The notes: generated from the sequence alone by a model not told the origin. DNA of 64,000 nucleotides from an uncultured Alphaproteobacteria bacterium (GCA_937776645.1 CALMRI010000007.1:118878-182877), one strand, 5' to 3'. Shown: positions 34,693 to 44,252, counted from the stretch's first letter. Made by a program: numbers and translations.

Positions 34693-34819
34693 GCCAGAGG
34701 TCGACCAGAGGGATAGACCAAAGAGGCAGATGAGAACATGCCGCCATCCGTTCGCGGTCGACGATGGAGGCATCCAAGAAAATACCGCAAAGACAACGTT
34801 TGAACAGAGAGGAGCAAAC

Positions 34820-35890
34820 ATGAAAAAGCTACTTGGTTTGACTGCCGTCGCTCTGGCGATGGTTCTTGTGACGGGGGTGCCGCATGCCGCCGAAAAGATG
34901 AAGGTCGGCTTCATCTATGTCGGTCCCATCGGCGACCACGGCTGGTCCTATCAGCATGACCAGGGCCGGTTGGCGATCGAGAAGGAACTCGGCGACCAGG
35001 TCGAGACCGTTTTTGTGGAGAAAGTGTCTGAGGGCCCGGATGCCGAACGCGTCATCGAACGCCTTGCGCGCCAGGGCGCCGGGCTGATTTTCACCACCTC
35101 GTTCGGTTTCATGAACCCGACCCTGAAGGTCGCCAAGCGCTTCCCGAAAGTAAAATTCGAGCACGCGACCGGTTTCAAGCGGGCGCCGAACGTCGCGACC
35201 TATAACGCGCGTTTCTATGAGGGCCGCTATATCATCGGCCAGGCCGCTGCCAAGATCTCCAAATCGGGCGTCGCCGGCTATATCGCGTCCTTCCCGATTC
35301 CTGAAGTGGTGATGGGCATCAACGCCTTCATCTTGGGCGCGCAGACGGTCAACCCTGGCTTTAAACTGAAGGTAATCTGGGTCAACTCATGGTTCGATCC
35401 GGGCAAGGAAGCCGACGCGGCCAAAGTGTTGATCGGCCAGGGCGTCGATGTCATCACCCAGCACACAGACTCAACCGCCCCCTTGCAGATTGCCAGTGAA
35501 AAGGGCGTCCACGCGTTCGGTCAGGCTACCGACATGATCAAGTTCGCGCCGAAGGCTCAGGTAACCTCGATCGTCAACAATTGGGCGCCGTACTATGTCG
35601 CCCGCACCAAGGCGGTGCTGGACGGAATCTGGAAATCAGAAGACACCTGGGGCGGGTTGTCGGCTGGCACCGTGCAAATGGCGCCATACACCAACGTCGC
35701 CGCCGATATTGCCAAGGCCGCCAAGGAAACGGAAGCTAAAATCCGGTCCGGCGCATTGCACCCCTTTACCGGGCCACTGCAAAAGCAGGACGGAACCGAG
35801 TTCCTCGCGGCTGGTAAGGTCATCGATGACGGCACGCTCGCCGGCATGAACTTCTATGTTAAGGGCGTCGATGGAAAGCTGCCGCAATAG
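34820..35890 (+). CDS. BMP-family substrate-binding protein
   Basis: 356 residues from ATG 34820, with GAGGAG 7 bases before; the frame extends further upstream but without a signal sequence. The signal peptide (MKKLLGLTAVALAMVLVTG, cleavage near PHAA) has no lipobox cysteine, so the protein should be soluble in the periplasm. The mature start KVGFIYVGPIGDHGWSYQH is the BMP family signature, and FGQATDMIKFAPKAQVTS and NWAPYYVARTKAVLDG line the ligand pocket. The family binds purine nucleosides or nucleobases and relatives; the pseudogene just downstream (urate hydroxylase/guanine deaminase) supports a purine substrate. Confidence 0.92.
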   Translation: MKKLLGLTAVALAMVLVTGVPHAAEKMKVGFIYVGPIGDHGWSYQHDQGRLAIEKELGDQVETVFVEKVSEGPDAERVIERLARQGAGLIFTTSFGFMNPTLKVAKRFPKVKFEHATGFKRAPNVATYNARFYEGRYIIGQAAAKISKSGVAGYIASFPIPEVVMGINAFILGAQTVNPGFKLKVIWVNSWFDPGKEADAAKVLIGQGVDVITQHTDSTAPLQIASEKGVHAFGQATDMIKFAPKAQVTSIVNNWAPYYVARTKAVLDGIWKSEDTWGGLSAGTVQMAPYTNVAADIAKAAKETEAKIRSGALHPFTGPLQKQDGTEFLAAGKVIDDGTLAGMNFYVKGVDGKLPQ

Positions 35891-36009
35891 CGGTCTGCAG
35901 CAGTAGTCCAAAGGAACAGGGCAACGACGACCGGGCGGATTGGTGCGCGGACCCGACGAAACACCAGTGTCCGCGCACTGGTCGCCATGAAGAGATGGGA
36001 ACTTCCTGA

Positions 36010-36943
36010 ATGAGCGCGTTCCTCGCCGATGGGCTCAATCTTCTGATTCGCTAGGGACATCTGATTGCCGACATCGGTTGGATCGGCACGTCGTTCTATT
36101 TCATCGCTCTTGACCGGTCGCTGAAGCGGTGCGAGAAAATGAAGGACGGCGTGATGGGCAGCGTCGAGACCAGCGTCCGCGACAGCGCCGAGCTGATTTC
36201 CAGATGGCATGGCGTCGGCCGCTTGCTCTATGCGATCATCGTGCGCTTCGCGGTAACCTCAAGCGAGGCCCAACTGCAGGCCGCCGGCGCGCTTTTTGCC
36301 GACAACCCGAGTTGCCTGATGCACACGCATCTGTCCGGAAGTCCTGGCGAGATCGCATTCGTCAAGCAGCAGTTCCCTTGGTCGGGCGATTATACCGACG
36401 TCTATGAGCGCTTTGGGTTGCTCGGCCCCAACGCGGTTTTTGCTCATGGCGTCCACCTTTCGGAGCGCGAATGCCATGCGCTGTACGAGACCGGCTCGAT
36501 GGTGGTGCATTGTCCGACCTCGAATAATTTCCTCGACTCCGGCCTGTTCGATATCAACTACTGGCGCGCCGCCAAACGTCTGGTCAACGTCGGCGCCGCC
36601 ACCGATGTCACCGGCGGCACCAGCTATTCGATGCTGCAGACCCTGGTCGAGGCGTACAAGGTGGTGATGCTCGGCGGTTGCGCCTTTAACGCGTTCGACG
36701 GTTTCTACCTTGCCACCTTGGGTAACGCACGGGGGCCTGGTCTGTTCTCGGAAATTGGCACGCTGAACCCTGGCACCTGGGTTAATATTGTGTCCTCGAC
36801 CCGACCGCGCACCGGTGCTGGCAGCCCGCGATGAGTTGTTGGAAACTCTGGAAGACGCTCTCTTCGTCCTGATGATGCTCGGCGACGACCGGACGGTCGA
36901 AGCGACCTATATCAGGGACAACAGGGTTTGCGGCGCTGGGTGA
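36010..36943 (+). pseudogene. Chimeric puuD-guaD pseudogene (urate hydroxylase N-terminus joined to guanine deaminase)
   Basis: ATG 36010 begins MSAFLADGLNLLIR, then TAG at 36052-36054, then GHLIADIGWIGTSFYFIALD in the same frame: the first membrane helix of a PuuD-type urate hydroxylase (usual reading RWLH…AWIGSSFYF), with Trp changed to stop. From about 36136 the frame continues as the middle of a guanine deaminase: ELISRWHGVGRLLYAI, HTHLSGSPGEIAFVKQQFP, FAHGVHLSERE, HCPTSNNFLDSGLF and ATDVTGGTSYSMLQTLVEA. The frame stops at 36834, but the usual GuaD C-terminus (VLAARDELLETLEDALFVLM) is found in a different frame up to 36943, so at least two frameshifts are present. A deletion between puuD and guaD would explain the fusion. 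Confidence 0.88.
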
Positions 36944-36987
36944 TACGAACGGTCGAGCGGAGCCCTGTCGCTGAATCGCTGCCCGCC

Positions 36988-37959
36988 TCAGAAGCCCATT
37001 ACCGGATGCGGCGTATAGGGTTCCTCCAGCCGGGCGATCTCGTCGCTGGAAAGAGGTAAGTCGACGGCGGCGATCGCGTCTTCAAGGTGTTGCGGTTTGG
37101 TGGTGCCGACGATGGGGGCGGTGATGAAGGGTTTGGACAGCATCCAGGCCAGGGCTACCTGGGCCCGCGAGACCTCGCGCTCGGCGGCGATCTCGGCCAC
37201 CCGCTCGACGATCGTGCGATCGCCAGGGGCTGTGTCATAGAGCCCGGTGACCCGCTCGTCGGCGCCGGTTCTCTCGGTGACTACCTCCCAATCCCGAGTG
37301 AGCCGGCCACGGGCCAGAGGGCTCCAGGGGATGATGCCGATGCCCTGGTCTAGGCAAAGCGGCGCCATCTCGCGTTCCTCCTCGCGGTTGAGAAGGTTGT
37401 AGTGGTTTTGCATGCTGACGAACTTCGTCCAGCCCTTCAGTTCCGAGGTGTAGAGCGCCTTGCTGAACTGCCATGCGAACATTGACGACGCGCCGATGTA
37501 GCGCGCCTTGCCCGCTTTGACGATATCGTGAAGCGCTTCAAGCGTTTCCTCGATGGTGGTGTGATCGTCCCAGCGGTGAATCTGATAAAGGTCGATATAG
37601 TCGGTTCCGAGCCGCCGCAGGCTGGCATCGACCTCGGTCATGATCGATTTGCGAGACAATCCGGCGGCGTTCTGGCCATAACGTTGTGGGTAGTAAACCT
37701 TGGTGGCGATGACGATCTCGTCGCGGTTGGCAAAATCACGCAAGGCGCGGCCGACGATTTCCTCGCTGGACCCCTTTGAATAGCCATTAGCGGTGTCGAA
37801 GAAGGTGATGCCTGCCTCGACCGCGCACTTGATGATCGGACGGCTCGCGGTTTCGTCCAGGCTCCAAGTGTGGCTGGCGCTGGCCTCGCCGAAGCTCATG
37901 CATCCAAGACAGATCCGCGACACATCAAGCCCGGAATTCCCTAGTTTCAGGTATTTCAC
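36988..37959 (-). CDS. Aldo/keto reductase
   Basis: 323 residues, (beta/alpha)8 barrel. MKYLKLGNSGLDVSRICLG at the start; catalytic tetrad Asp and Tyr in TFFDTANGYSKGSSEE, Lys in IVIATKVYY and His in DLYQIHRWD. The C-terminal NADPH-binding part has GIIPWSPLARGRLTR and APIVGTTKPQHLEDAI. Most like the YajO/PdxI-type subgroup of NADPH-dependent reductases. The physiological carbonyl substrate is not apparent. Confidence 0.9.
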   Translation of the reverse strand: MKYLKLGNSGLDVSRICLGCMSFGEASASHTWSLDETASRPIIKCAVEAGITFFDTANGYSKGSSEEIVGRALRDFANRDEIVIATKVYYPQRYGQNAAGLSRKSIMTEVDASLRRLGTDYIDLYQIHRWDDHTTIEETLEALHDIVKAGKARYIGASSMFAWQFSKALYTSELKGWTKFVSMQNHYNLLNREEEREMAPLCLDQGIGIIPWSPLARGRLTRDWEVVTERTGADERVTGLYDTAPGDRTIVERVAEIAAEREVSRAQVALAWMLSKPFITAPIVGTTKPQHLEDAIAAVDLPLSSDEIARLEEPYTPHPVMGF

Positions 37960-38030
37960 GACTTGTTCCTCCGTCGGTCGTCGTCTAGCACAATCAGTGG
38001 TGACCCCTCCCTCATCACAGCGCCGCTGCC

Positions 38031-39026
38031 TCAGTCATAAAGCGCAATACAGCGCACCTCGATGCTCCAACGCTCTGGTGCGTCCGGCGGCGTCGTGGGG
38101 TCCTCGAAGGCGGTGTGGAAGCTGAACGTGCAGGGGGCGTCCGGGCTAACCGCGTCCGGGTTGGCGCCGTTTGAGCGGGCCAGTTCACCTGCCGAGTCCC
38201 ATTGCTTGATCAACAACGCCTCATCACCGGTCAGCGCGGGATAGAAATACCATTGGTGGCCGTCGGCGTGCTTGGCGAAATAGTTCTCGCCAATGCGGTC
38301 GTGGTAATGGATCTCGAACACCACCAGATCCTCGGGGCTGACGCTGGTCGCGTCGCACAGTGCCAGCGGATGGGTCCCGACCGGCTCGGCGGCGATGTTG
38401 CGCCAGAGATTGATGATGGCGAACCGCCCGCCAGCCAAGGCCCGCTCGACCGCACCTGCATCAAGCAGTGATTGCCCATCGGCCAGGACCGAGCGCACAG
38501 TGTCGTTCAAGCTCGGCGGCTTGGTTAAATCGCGCAACCGCTGCGGCGCGCTGGTCAAGGTATAGTCGCCGTGGACGACACGGGCCGGGCCCTGGACCTG
38601 CTGACCGCCCTTGATCTGCTGTTTTCCTTGCTTGCCCGAGGCGGATCGCACGTTGTGGTCGAAGGTAACGGCGAAACCCGCGCCGCTCGCCACCTGCACG
38701 ATCTCGGCGCAGTTTGGATAATAGTAGCGAACCACTTGATCATGATCGAAGAAGTCAAAGTCCGCTTTGGTCAGGGGGCTGGCGCGCAGTTCGAAGCCAT
38801 TGCGGGTCAGCGTGCGTTGCGCCGATGGCGCCAGACGCCTAGCGTCATGCACCGGCATTTGCCGGGGTTCCAGATCGAAGCCTAACCGGCCGTCGTCGCT
38901 GCCATCGCGGTCGCGCCGGGTCAGCACCCTGCCGTTGCGATAAAGCGAAGCCTGCGTCGCCGATGTCATGTACCTGAATAATCCGTTGCGAATCCCGTCG
39001 CTTGGTCGATTCGATGGAGAAACCAT
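38031..39026 (-). CDS. CmcJ/NvfI-family oxidoreductase
   Basis: 331 residues if started at ATG 39026; ATG 38969 (312 residues, MTSATQASLYRNGRV) is as likely. The family includes the cephamycin protein CmcJ and fungal NvfI/AsaB proteins, related to 2-oxoglutarate/iron oxygenases. Matching parts: VVRYYYPNCAEIVQVASGA, FDHNVRSASG, AIINLWRNIAAEPVGTHPLA, LVVFEIHYHDRIGENYFAKH, WYFYPALTGDEALLIKQWDS and the C-terminal SFHTAFEDPTTPPDAPER. Substrate and reaction are unknown here. It lies 18 bases from the MFS gene on the same strand, so the two may form an operon. Confidence 0.75.
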   Translation of the reverse strand: MVSPSNRPSDGIRNGLFRYMTSATQASLYRNGRVLTRRDRDGSDDGRLGFDLEPRQMPVHDARRLAPSAQRTLTRNGFELRASPLTKADFDFFDHDQVVRYYYPNCAEIVQVASGAGFAVTFDHNVRSASGKQGKQQIKGGQQVQGPARVVHGDYTLTSAPQRLRDLTKPPSLNDTVRSVLADGQSLLDAGAVERALAGGRFAIINLWRNIAAEPVGTHPLALCDATSVSPEDLVVFEIHYHDRIGENYFAKHADGHQWYFYPALTGDEALLIKQWDSAGELARSNGANPDAVSPDAPCTFSFHTAFEDPTTPPDAPERWSIEVRCIALYD

Positions 39027-39044
39027 GGCCTGAGCCCATCCCCT

Positions 39045-40334
39045 TCAGTTTTCGAGACATGCCTTGGAGGGCCTCGATGGCGTGGGTCCTGCCTTGATGC
39101 GGATGATCAGGGCGCCGATTATCGCCAGATTGGCGAGATTGAATCCAGCGCCAATCAGGAACGCCATTTTATAGGACCCAGTCCAGTCGAAAACCGCGCC
39201 GCCGAGCCACGCCCCAATTGCCATGCCGCTGCCGGCGCATAGGATTACGATCGCGGTCCGCCGGCCGACTTGCGACGCGGGCAGATATTCGCGCACGATG
39301 ACTGGATAGCTTGGCAGGATGCCCCCATATCCCACACCGAACAAAGCGGCGATGATGTAAATGCCGGCCAGGCCATCGACGAAGGCCAAGACGGTGAGGA
39401 ACAGCGCCTGGGCCGAGGAAAACACGAACAACGCCCGTAGCCCGCCGAACCGCTCGCCCAGATACCCGACCCCGAAAAAGCTGCTGGCCGCCGCCGACGC
39501 CAGCATGATCGACAGGATTTCGGCACCGCGCGCCGGCTCATACCCAATATCGCTGACATGTGAAACAAGATGCGCCAGAGGCAGCGACATGGCTACGCAA
39601 CAGCCGATCGAGCCGATCGAAAGGATAGTCTGCATTTTCAGCGGTGACAGAGCGGCCCGGACCCCGGGGCTATCGCGCTGATCTTGTGACCGTGGTTTGG
39701 CCGGTGATTTGACCGGCTCGGCGCTGGTCGCCGGGGCCACTTCGCCCGGTGGTTTTTGTCGTAAAATAAGCACCAGCGGAAGCATCGTCGCCAGCGCGAA
39801 CAGGCCGTACCAGAAAGAAGTTTGGCGCCAACCCACCGCCTCAAAGAAATGTTGGAAAACCGGGGGCCACAAGGCGCCGGCCAGCGCCTGACCGGACCCG
39901 ACGATACCGACCGCCTTGCTCCTATTATGCTCGAACCAGCGGGTGATGTTGGCGGTCAGCGGGGAAAACAGGGTGGAGCGCCCGAGAAACCCCATCATCA
40001 CGCCATAGATGGCATAGAGATGCCATGGCGCAGAGACGAAACTGGTCAACACCGCCCCGGCGCCGATCATGCTAGCGCCCAGTAGGGCGGGGATCGTCAT
40101 GCCCAGCTTGTCGAGACAATAGCCCATGAAAATGCCGCCGATCCCGGCCCCGAGATACTGCAGCGAATAGGCGATCGAGGGCACCGAGCGCGGCCAGTCG
40201 AATTCGGCGCTGATCAGTTTCAGCGCGACGACAAGGAAAAACACGCTGCCCGTGCCGATAATCATGAACAGCAGGGACGCGGCGAGCACGGCGTTGCGTC
40301 TGAAAGCCGCGCCTTCGAAAAAGCTGTTTGGCAT
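39045..40334 (-). CDS. MFS transporter (monocarboxylate/oxalate-formate antiporter type)
   Basis: 429 residues, 12 membrane helices with a Lys/Pro-rich central loop (PVKSPAKPRSQDQRDSPGV, about residues 200-220). Helix 2 ends GAGIGGIFMGYCLDKLGM, a form of the MFS loop motif; helix 5 has VGIVGSGQALAGALWPP. The gross pattern fits the OFA/MCP group of anion transporters. The substrate is probably a small organic acid but cannot be read from the sequence. Confidence 0.85.
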   Translation of the reverse strand: MPNSFFEGAAFRRNAVLAASLLFMIIGTGSVFFLVVALKLISAEFDWPRSVPSIAYSLQYLGAGIGGIFMGYCLDKLGMTIPALLGASMIGAGAVLTSFVSAPWHLYAIYGVMMGFLGRSTLFSPLTANITRWFEHNRSKAVGIVGSGQALAGALWPPVFQHFFEAVGWRQTSFWYGLFALATMLPLVLILRQKPPGEVAPATSAEPVKSPAKPRSQDQRDSPGVRAALSPLKMQTILSIGSIGCCVAMSLPLAHLVSHVSDIGYEPARGAEILSIMLASAAASSFFGVGYLGERFGGLRALFVFSSAQALFLTVLAFVDGLAGIYIIAALFGVGYGGILPSYPVIVREYLPASQVGRRTAIVILCAGSGMAIGAWLGGAVFDWTGSYKMAFLIGAGFNLANLAIIGALIIRIKAGPTPSRPSKACLEN

Positions 40335-40635
40335 GGGAATCCGTTGACTGGAGGAATTTCATGGTAGACCGCTGGACCATCGCTGACCAGGGTGGTTCAG
40401 CCGCTGCTCACCTGGCCGCGATTGCTTGGGATCGACCCAAACGGGGCTTTATTTGCCCGAAGCAATTGCTAAAATCGATCGGGGTCTCGATCAGCGGTGG
40501 GCCGTCGTTGACGATGTCAGCCGGCAAGCCTTGGCGTATATTTTCGACACATCTTGGCGAGGTGCCCGTGTTAGCAGGGAATTGGCTGTTGAACAGGGAA
40601 ATTCCTCTATAACGGCGATGGGAGGGTTTTCGACG
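40335..40635. promoter_or_regulatory. Divergent intergenic region, MFS gene to acyl-CoA synthetase gene
   Basis: 300 bases between two divergent starts, presumably with both promoters. The acyl-CoA synthetase frame is open through all of it (to 40426), but the encoded sequence there does not look like an acyl-CoA synthetase, and GGAGGG at 40621-40626 fits the ATG at 40636. Confidence 0.45.
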
Positions 40636-42195
40636 ATGTACATGACCCAAGGGCTGCGTCGCGTGGCTAAACTGACGCCGGACGCGACGGCGTTGATCTC
40701 CGTCAATCGCCGGTTCACCTGGGCCCAGTTTCTCGACCGTGTCGCCCGTCTGGCCGGTGGGTTGCACGGCCTTGGGCTGCAGGTCGAGGACCGTGTCGCG
40801 ATGCTGTCCTTCAACTCCGACAGATATGCGGAATATTACTACGGGGTGTTTTGGGCCGGCGGCAATGTGGTGCCGATGAACATTCGCTGGTCCCTGGCCG
40901 AGCATGTATACTCGATCAACGATGCCGGGGCTCGATACCTGATGGTTGACGACGCCTTCGCCGAGATCGGCGCGGCCATCGCCGAGCAGTGCGCTTCGGT
41001 GGAGAAGGTTGTCTTCGCCGGCGATGGTGTCTGCCCAAGCGGCATGCATTCCTATGAGGATCTGATCGCCGCCGCGGCCCCGGCAGCTGATGCGTTTCGG
41101 AATGGCGAGGATCTGGCGGGAATCTTTTATACCGGCGGCACTACGGGCTTTCCCAAGGGGGTGATGCTGCCGCACCGGGCGCTATGGGCGAGCGCCTTCT
41201 GTTTCGGGTCGGGCGTCAATATTACGCCGGCGGACCGGATCATTCACGCCCCGCCGCTGTTCCATATCGCCGGCAGCGCCATGCTGTTCTCGACAACTTT
41301 GTTTGGCGGCAGCCACGGCTTCATTCCGGGGTTCGAGCCGAAGGCGTTCCTGCAGGCGGTGACCGATTTCGACGGCACGGTTTCCCTGCTGGTGCCGACG
41401 ATGATAGCCATGTTGCTGCAGGCGCCCGAGTTGGAGGAAGCTGACACCAGCGCCCTGACACGGTTGATCTATGGCGCGTCACCGATGACCCTTCCGATTC
41501 TCAAGGAAGCTATGGAGAAGATGCCGCAGACCCGCTTCATCCATGCCTATGGTCAGACCGAACTGTCGCCCTTGGTGACCATGCTCGGCTCTGACTATCA
41601 TGTGCTGGGCGGGCCAAAATCCGGGAAAATCCGCTCTGTCGGGCAGGCGGTTCCGTCGGTGGAGATCGAGATCGTCGATGCCGATGGGGTCGAGGTGCCG
41701 CGCAACCAACCCGGCGAGGTGCGGGTGCGCGGCGCCAATGCAATGCTCGGCTATTGGAACAAACCAGAGCAGACGGCGGAGACGCTCAGGGATGGCTGGG
41801 TCTATACCGGCGACGGCGGGACGATGGACGAGGACGGCTTCATCTTCATCGTCGACCGGGTCAAGGACATGATCATCACCGGCGGCGAAAATGTTTATTC
41901 CGCCGAGGTCGAAAACGCGATCATGCAATTCCCCGGCCTGGCCGAATGCGCGGTGATCAGCATTCCCGACGACAAATGGGGCGAGGCGGTCCACGCCATC
42001 GTGGTGCCGCGCCAAGATCAGACGCCGGATCCAGCCGCGATCATCGCCCATTGCCGGGGCCTGATCGCCGGTTATAAATGCCCGCGCACGGTGGTGGTGA
42101 GGGACGAGGCGTTGCCGAAATCAGGAGCTGGAAAAATCCAAAAGTTTGAGCTGCGGGCGCCGTTCTGGGTCGGTCGTGATCGGAACGTGGCCTGA
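40636..42195 (+). CDS. Acyl-CoA synthetase (AMP-binding family)
   Basis: 519 residues from ATG 40636, which has GGAGGG 9 bases upstream. Core motifs: GIFYTGGTTGFPKGVMLPH for the P-loop-like A3, RLIYGASPM, IHAYGQTELSPL (A5), GWVYTGDGGTMDEDGFIFIV (A7), DRVKDMIITGGENVYSAE (A8) and the C-terminal catalytic lysine in LPKSGAGKIQKFEL. It makes an acyl-CoA through an acyl-AMP. Typical of medium- or long-chain or aromatic acid ligases; the exact acid is not apparent. Confidence 0.92.
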   Translation: MYMTQGLRRVAKLTPDATALISVNRRFTWAQFLDRVARLAGGLHGLGLQVEDRVAMLSFNSDRYAEYYYGVFWAGGNVVPMNIRWSLAEHVYSINDAGARYLMVDDAFAEIGAAIAEQCASVEKVVFAGDGVCPSGMHSYEDLIAAAAPAADAFRNGEDLAGIFYTGGTTGFPKGVMLPHRALWASAFCFGSGVNITPADRIIHAPPLFHIAGSAMLFSTTLFGGSHGFIPGFEPKAFLQAVTDFDGTVSLLVPTMIAMLLQAPELEEADTSALTRLIYGASPMTLPILKEAMEKMPQTRFIHAYGQTELSPLVTMLGSDYHVLGGPKSGKIRSVGQAVPSVEIEIVDADGVEVPRNQPGEVRVRGANAMLGYWNKPEQTAETLRDGWVYTGDGGTMDEDGFIFIVDRVKDMIITGGENVYSAEVENAIMQFPGLAECAVISIPDDKWGEAVHAIVVPRQDQTPDPAAIIAHCRGLIAGYKCPRTVVVRDEALPKSGAGKIQKFELRAPFWVGRDRNVA

Positions 42196-42254
42196 TCTAT
42201 TCGAGGCGCGCCGGGTCGATGGGCGGGATATTACGACCCATTCATGGCACTACC

Positions 42255-42280
42255 GTCATCCCGCCCTGCGGCGGGATGAC
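42255..42280 (+). repeat. GTCATCCCGCC palindrome (dispersed intergenic repeat)
   Basis: A perfect 11-bp inverted repeat (42255-42265 with 42270-42280) with a 4-base loop. Bases 42260-42280 match 48943-48963 in 20 of 21 positions, so it is a dispersed element. Further partial copies (GGATGAC) follow within 20 bases. Confidence 0.7.
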
Positions 42281-42451
42281 CGGGTGGCTGGGATGACGGG
42301 GCAGGATAATGAGGTTGGGGTGGGGCGGCCAATTGCGTGGTTATTCCATTCAATCGTTTTAACCCGTGTCATTCAATCGTTACTGTGGTGGATTTTCGCG
42401 CCGTGACTTACACTCGGCAACGGCGGGATCGCGTTGAGGGAAGGAACCGTT

Positions 42452-42853
42452 ATGTTGAAAATTTACCGAGCCGAAGACCGGGCGACCAAGAAGGCCTCGG
42501 CGGAACAGTTCACCGGCGATGTTTTCCAGGACCCGATACTGGTCGGCGAGGCGCCGTCGCGGATGCGGGCGACCAACGTGACCTTCAATCCGGGCGCGCG
42601 CACAGATTGGCACCAGCACCCGGTCGGCCAGACCCTTTGGGCGGTGGCCGGGGTCGGGCGTGTTCAGGTCGAGGGCAGCTCGGTTCAGGAGCTGCGACCC
42701 GGCGATACCGCGATCATTCCACCGAACGCCCGCCATTGGCATGGCGCGGCGCCGGATCGGATCTTTACCCATCTCGCCATGTCTGAGACCGGCGAGGATG
42801 GCGGCGGAACCCAGTGGTTCGAAAAAGTCAGCGACGCCGACTACACCGGTTAA
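42452..42853 (+). CDS. Cupin-domain protein
   Basis: 133 residues from ATG 42452, with an AGGGAAGGA ribosome site. One conserved cupin barrel: VTFNPGARTDWHQHPVGQTL for motif 1 with metal histidines, and LRPGDTAIIPPNARHWHGAA for motif 2 with the later histidine. Related to the carboxymuconolactone-decarboxylase-associated cupins (YP_-type small single-domain cupins). It may bind a metal and act as an isomerase, decarboxylase or dioxygenase, not decidable here. Confidence 0.85.
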   Translation: MLKIYRAEDRATKKASAEQFTGDVFQDPILVGEAPSRMRATNVTFNPGARTDWHQHPVGQTLWAVAGVGRVQVEGSSVQELRPGDTAIIPPNARHWHGAAPDRIFTHLAMSETGEDGGGTQWFEKVSDADYTG

Positions 42854-42869
42854 ACCGAGACCGTCTGGG

Positions 42870-43244
42870 TTAAACTGGCAGCTTGGTTGATTGCCAGGCG
42901 ACCATCCGCCAGGCGCCGTTCTGGTTCTGGTAGACGTCGGTGAAGCGGACGCCAAAGCTGTTTGGCGTTCCATTAGCGCTAACGCTGATTTGGGCGGCGC
43001 CGGTCAACACGACCACGTCGCCCAGATCTTGCGCCACAACGTCGGACGGCACCACCGAGGTATAGACCGTTGCCCCGGATTCCATCGCCCCGATCAGGCT
43101 TTGCTTGGTGTCTAGGCGGGCTGAGGAATGGGTGTAAATCAAGTCCTTGCAAATCAGATTGTTCAGCTTGGCGATATCCTTGTCCGCCATCGCCTGCATG
43201 CGCTCCTTATCAAGCGCGATGATCTTGTCGCCGTTGGCATTCAT
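42870..43244 (-). CDS. NTF2-like/DUF4440 (SnoaL-type) protein
   Basis: 124 residues with the cone-shaped NTF2-like fold: an early helix (IIALDKERMQAMADKDIAKLN), LICKDLIYTHSSARLDTKQS, and late strands DVVVLTGAAQISV, FTDVYQNQNGAWRMVAWQST. Proteins of this type are small isomerases, hydrolases or ligand-binding proteins. The position between a cupin and an epimerase gene gives no firm clue. Confidence 0.8.
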   Translation of the reverse strand: MNANGDKIIALDKERMQAMADKDIAKLNNLICKDLIYTHSSARLDTKQSLIGAMESGATVYTSVVPSDVVAQDLGDVVVLTGAAQISVSANGTPNSFGVRFTDVYQNQNGAWRMVAWQSTKLPV

Positions 43245-43313
43245 ATTCTCTCTCCGATTTCTGGTTTGGTCGTATGGCGTGAACTTCCGTTCAACGCCTT
43301 TGGTTTTTCGCTC

Positions 43314-44252
43314 TCACGAGACCAGGGGCAGGCCCTCGCCGGCGCGGATGTTGTTGATCACTTCTTTCACCCGTTGGCGCAGCGGCGCGTATTGTAGGCC
43401 GAATTCCTCTATCACGCGACGGTTGTCGATCAGGAAGTTGCCGGAAGTCTCGCGTCCACCGGTCTCGGCCTCGAAGCGGATATCGGCATCGGGCAGGAAC
43501 TCGCGGACCTGGCCCGCCAGCTCGGCCAGGCTGACCATGGCGCCGCCGGAATTGTAGGTCTCGTGTCTCGGCTTATCGGTCAACAGCACCCGCGCGAAGA
43601 CCTCGGCCATGTCCTCCACATGGATCACGCAGCGCATGGCGTCGGCATGCGGGAAGGTGACTGTCTGGCCGCGCGCCGGCTGGCACATGCAGTTCACATG
43701 ATCGATCGAGCCAAATTTCTTGTCCGGACCAGTCACATTGGCCGGGCGAATGCAGGTGATCGTCATGCCATAAGAGCGGCGATAGTCGTGGGCCTGCCAC
43801 TCGTTGATAATCTTGTTGACCGCATATTGGGTCTCGCCCCGCCGCTCGTCGGTCTCGTCGACCAACCGCTCACCGAACAGCGTTTGTTGGCCGGTAACCG
43901 CCAGTGAGCTAGCGAAAACCGTATGCTTGACGCCAGTACGTCGGGCGGCCTCGAAAACATTATTCATGCCCTGAATGTCGAGCTTGAAGGCAATGTGGGG
44001 CGCCAGCTCGCCAATAAAATAGGAGAGATTGATTACCCGCTCGGCCTTGGATTCCTGAACCGCACCGATGACGTCATCAAACTGGGTAACATCGCCGCGG
44101 ACCACTTTGACTTTGTCGCCAAGCGACGCGAAAGCCGCCGAGGCGCCGGCGACATCGATATCCATACAGGTCACTTCGTGGCCCTGGGCCGCTAGAATCG
44201 GAATCATCCGCCGCCCAATGAAGCCCGCCCCGCCAATCGCCAAAATCGACAT
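43314..44252 (-). CDS. NAD-dependent epimerase/dehydratase family protein
   Basis: 312 residues from ATG 44252 (AGGA 7-10 bases before); the longer frame adds an unrelated 24 residues. Rossmann start SILAIGGAGFIGRRMIP with GxxGxxG, VFASSLAVTG with the catalytic serine/threonine region, and the active-site TQYAVNKIINEWQ (YxxxK). C-terminal YNSGGAMVSLAELAGQVRE is typical. Extended SDR of unknown substrate; being next to a D-aminoacylase-like gene gives no clear pathway. Confidence 0.88.
   Translation of the reverse strand: MSILAIGGAGFIGRRMIPILAAQGHEVTCMDIDVAGASAAFASLGDKVKVVRGDVTQFDDVIGAVQESKAERVINLSYFIGELAPHIAFKLDIQGMNNVFEAARRTGVKHTVFASSLAVTGQQTLFGERLVDETDERRGETQYAVNKIINEWQAHDYRRSYGMTITCIRPANVTGPDKKFGSIDHVNCMCQPARGQTVTFPHADAMRCVIHVEDMAEVFARVLLTDKPRHETYNSGGAMVSLAELAGQVREFLPDADIRFEAETGGRETSGNFLIDNRRVIEEFGLQYAPLRQRVKEVINNIRAGEGLPLVS

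Noticed and set aside
40426..40635. 70-residue N-terminal extension of the acyl-CoA synthetase
   Set aside because: Not family-like, and GGAGGG before ATG 40636 fits better.
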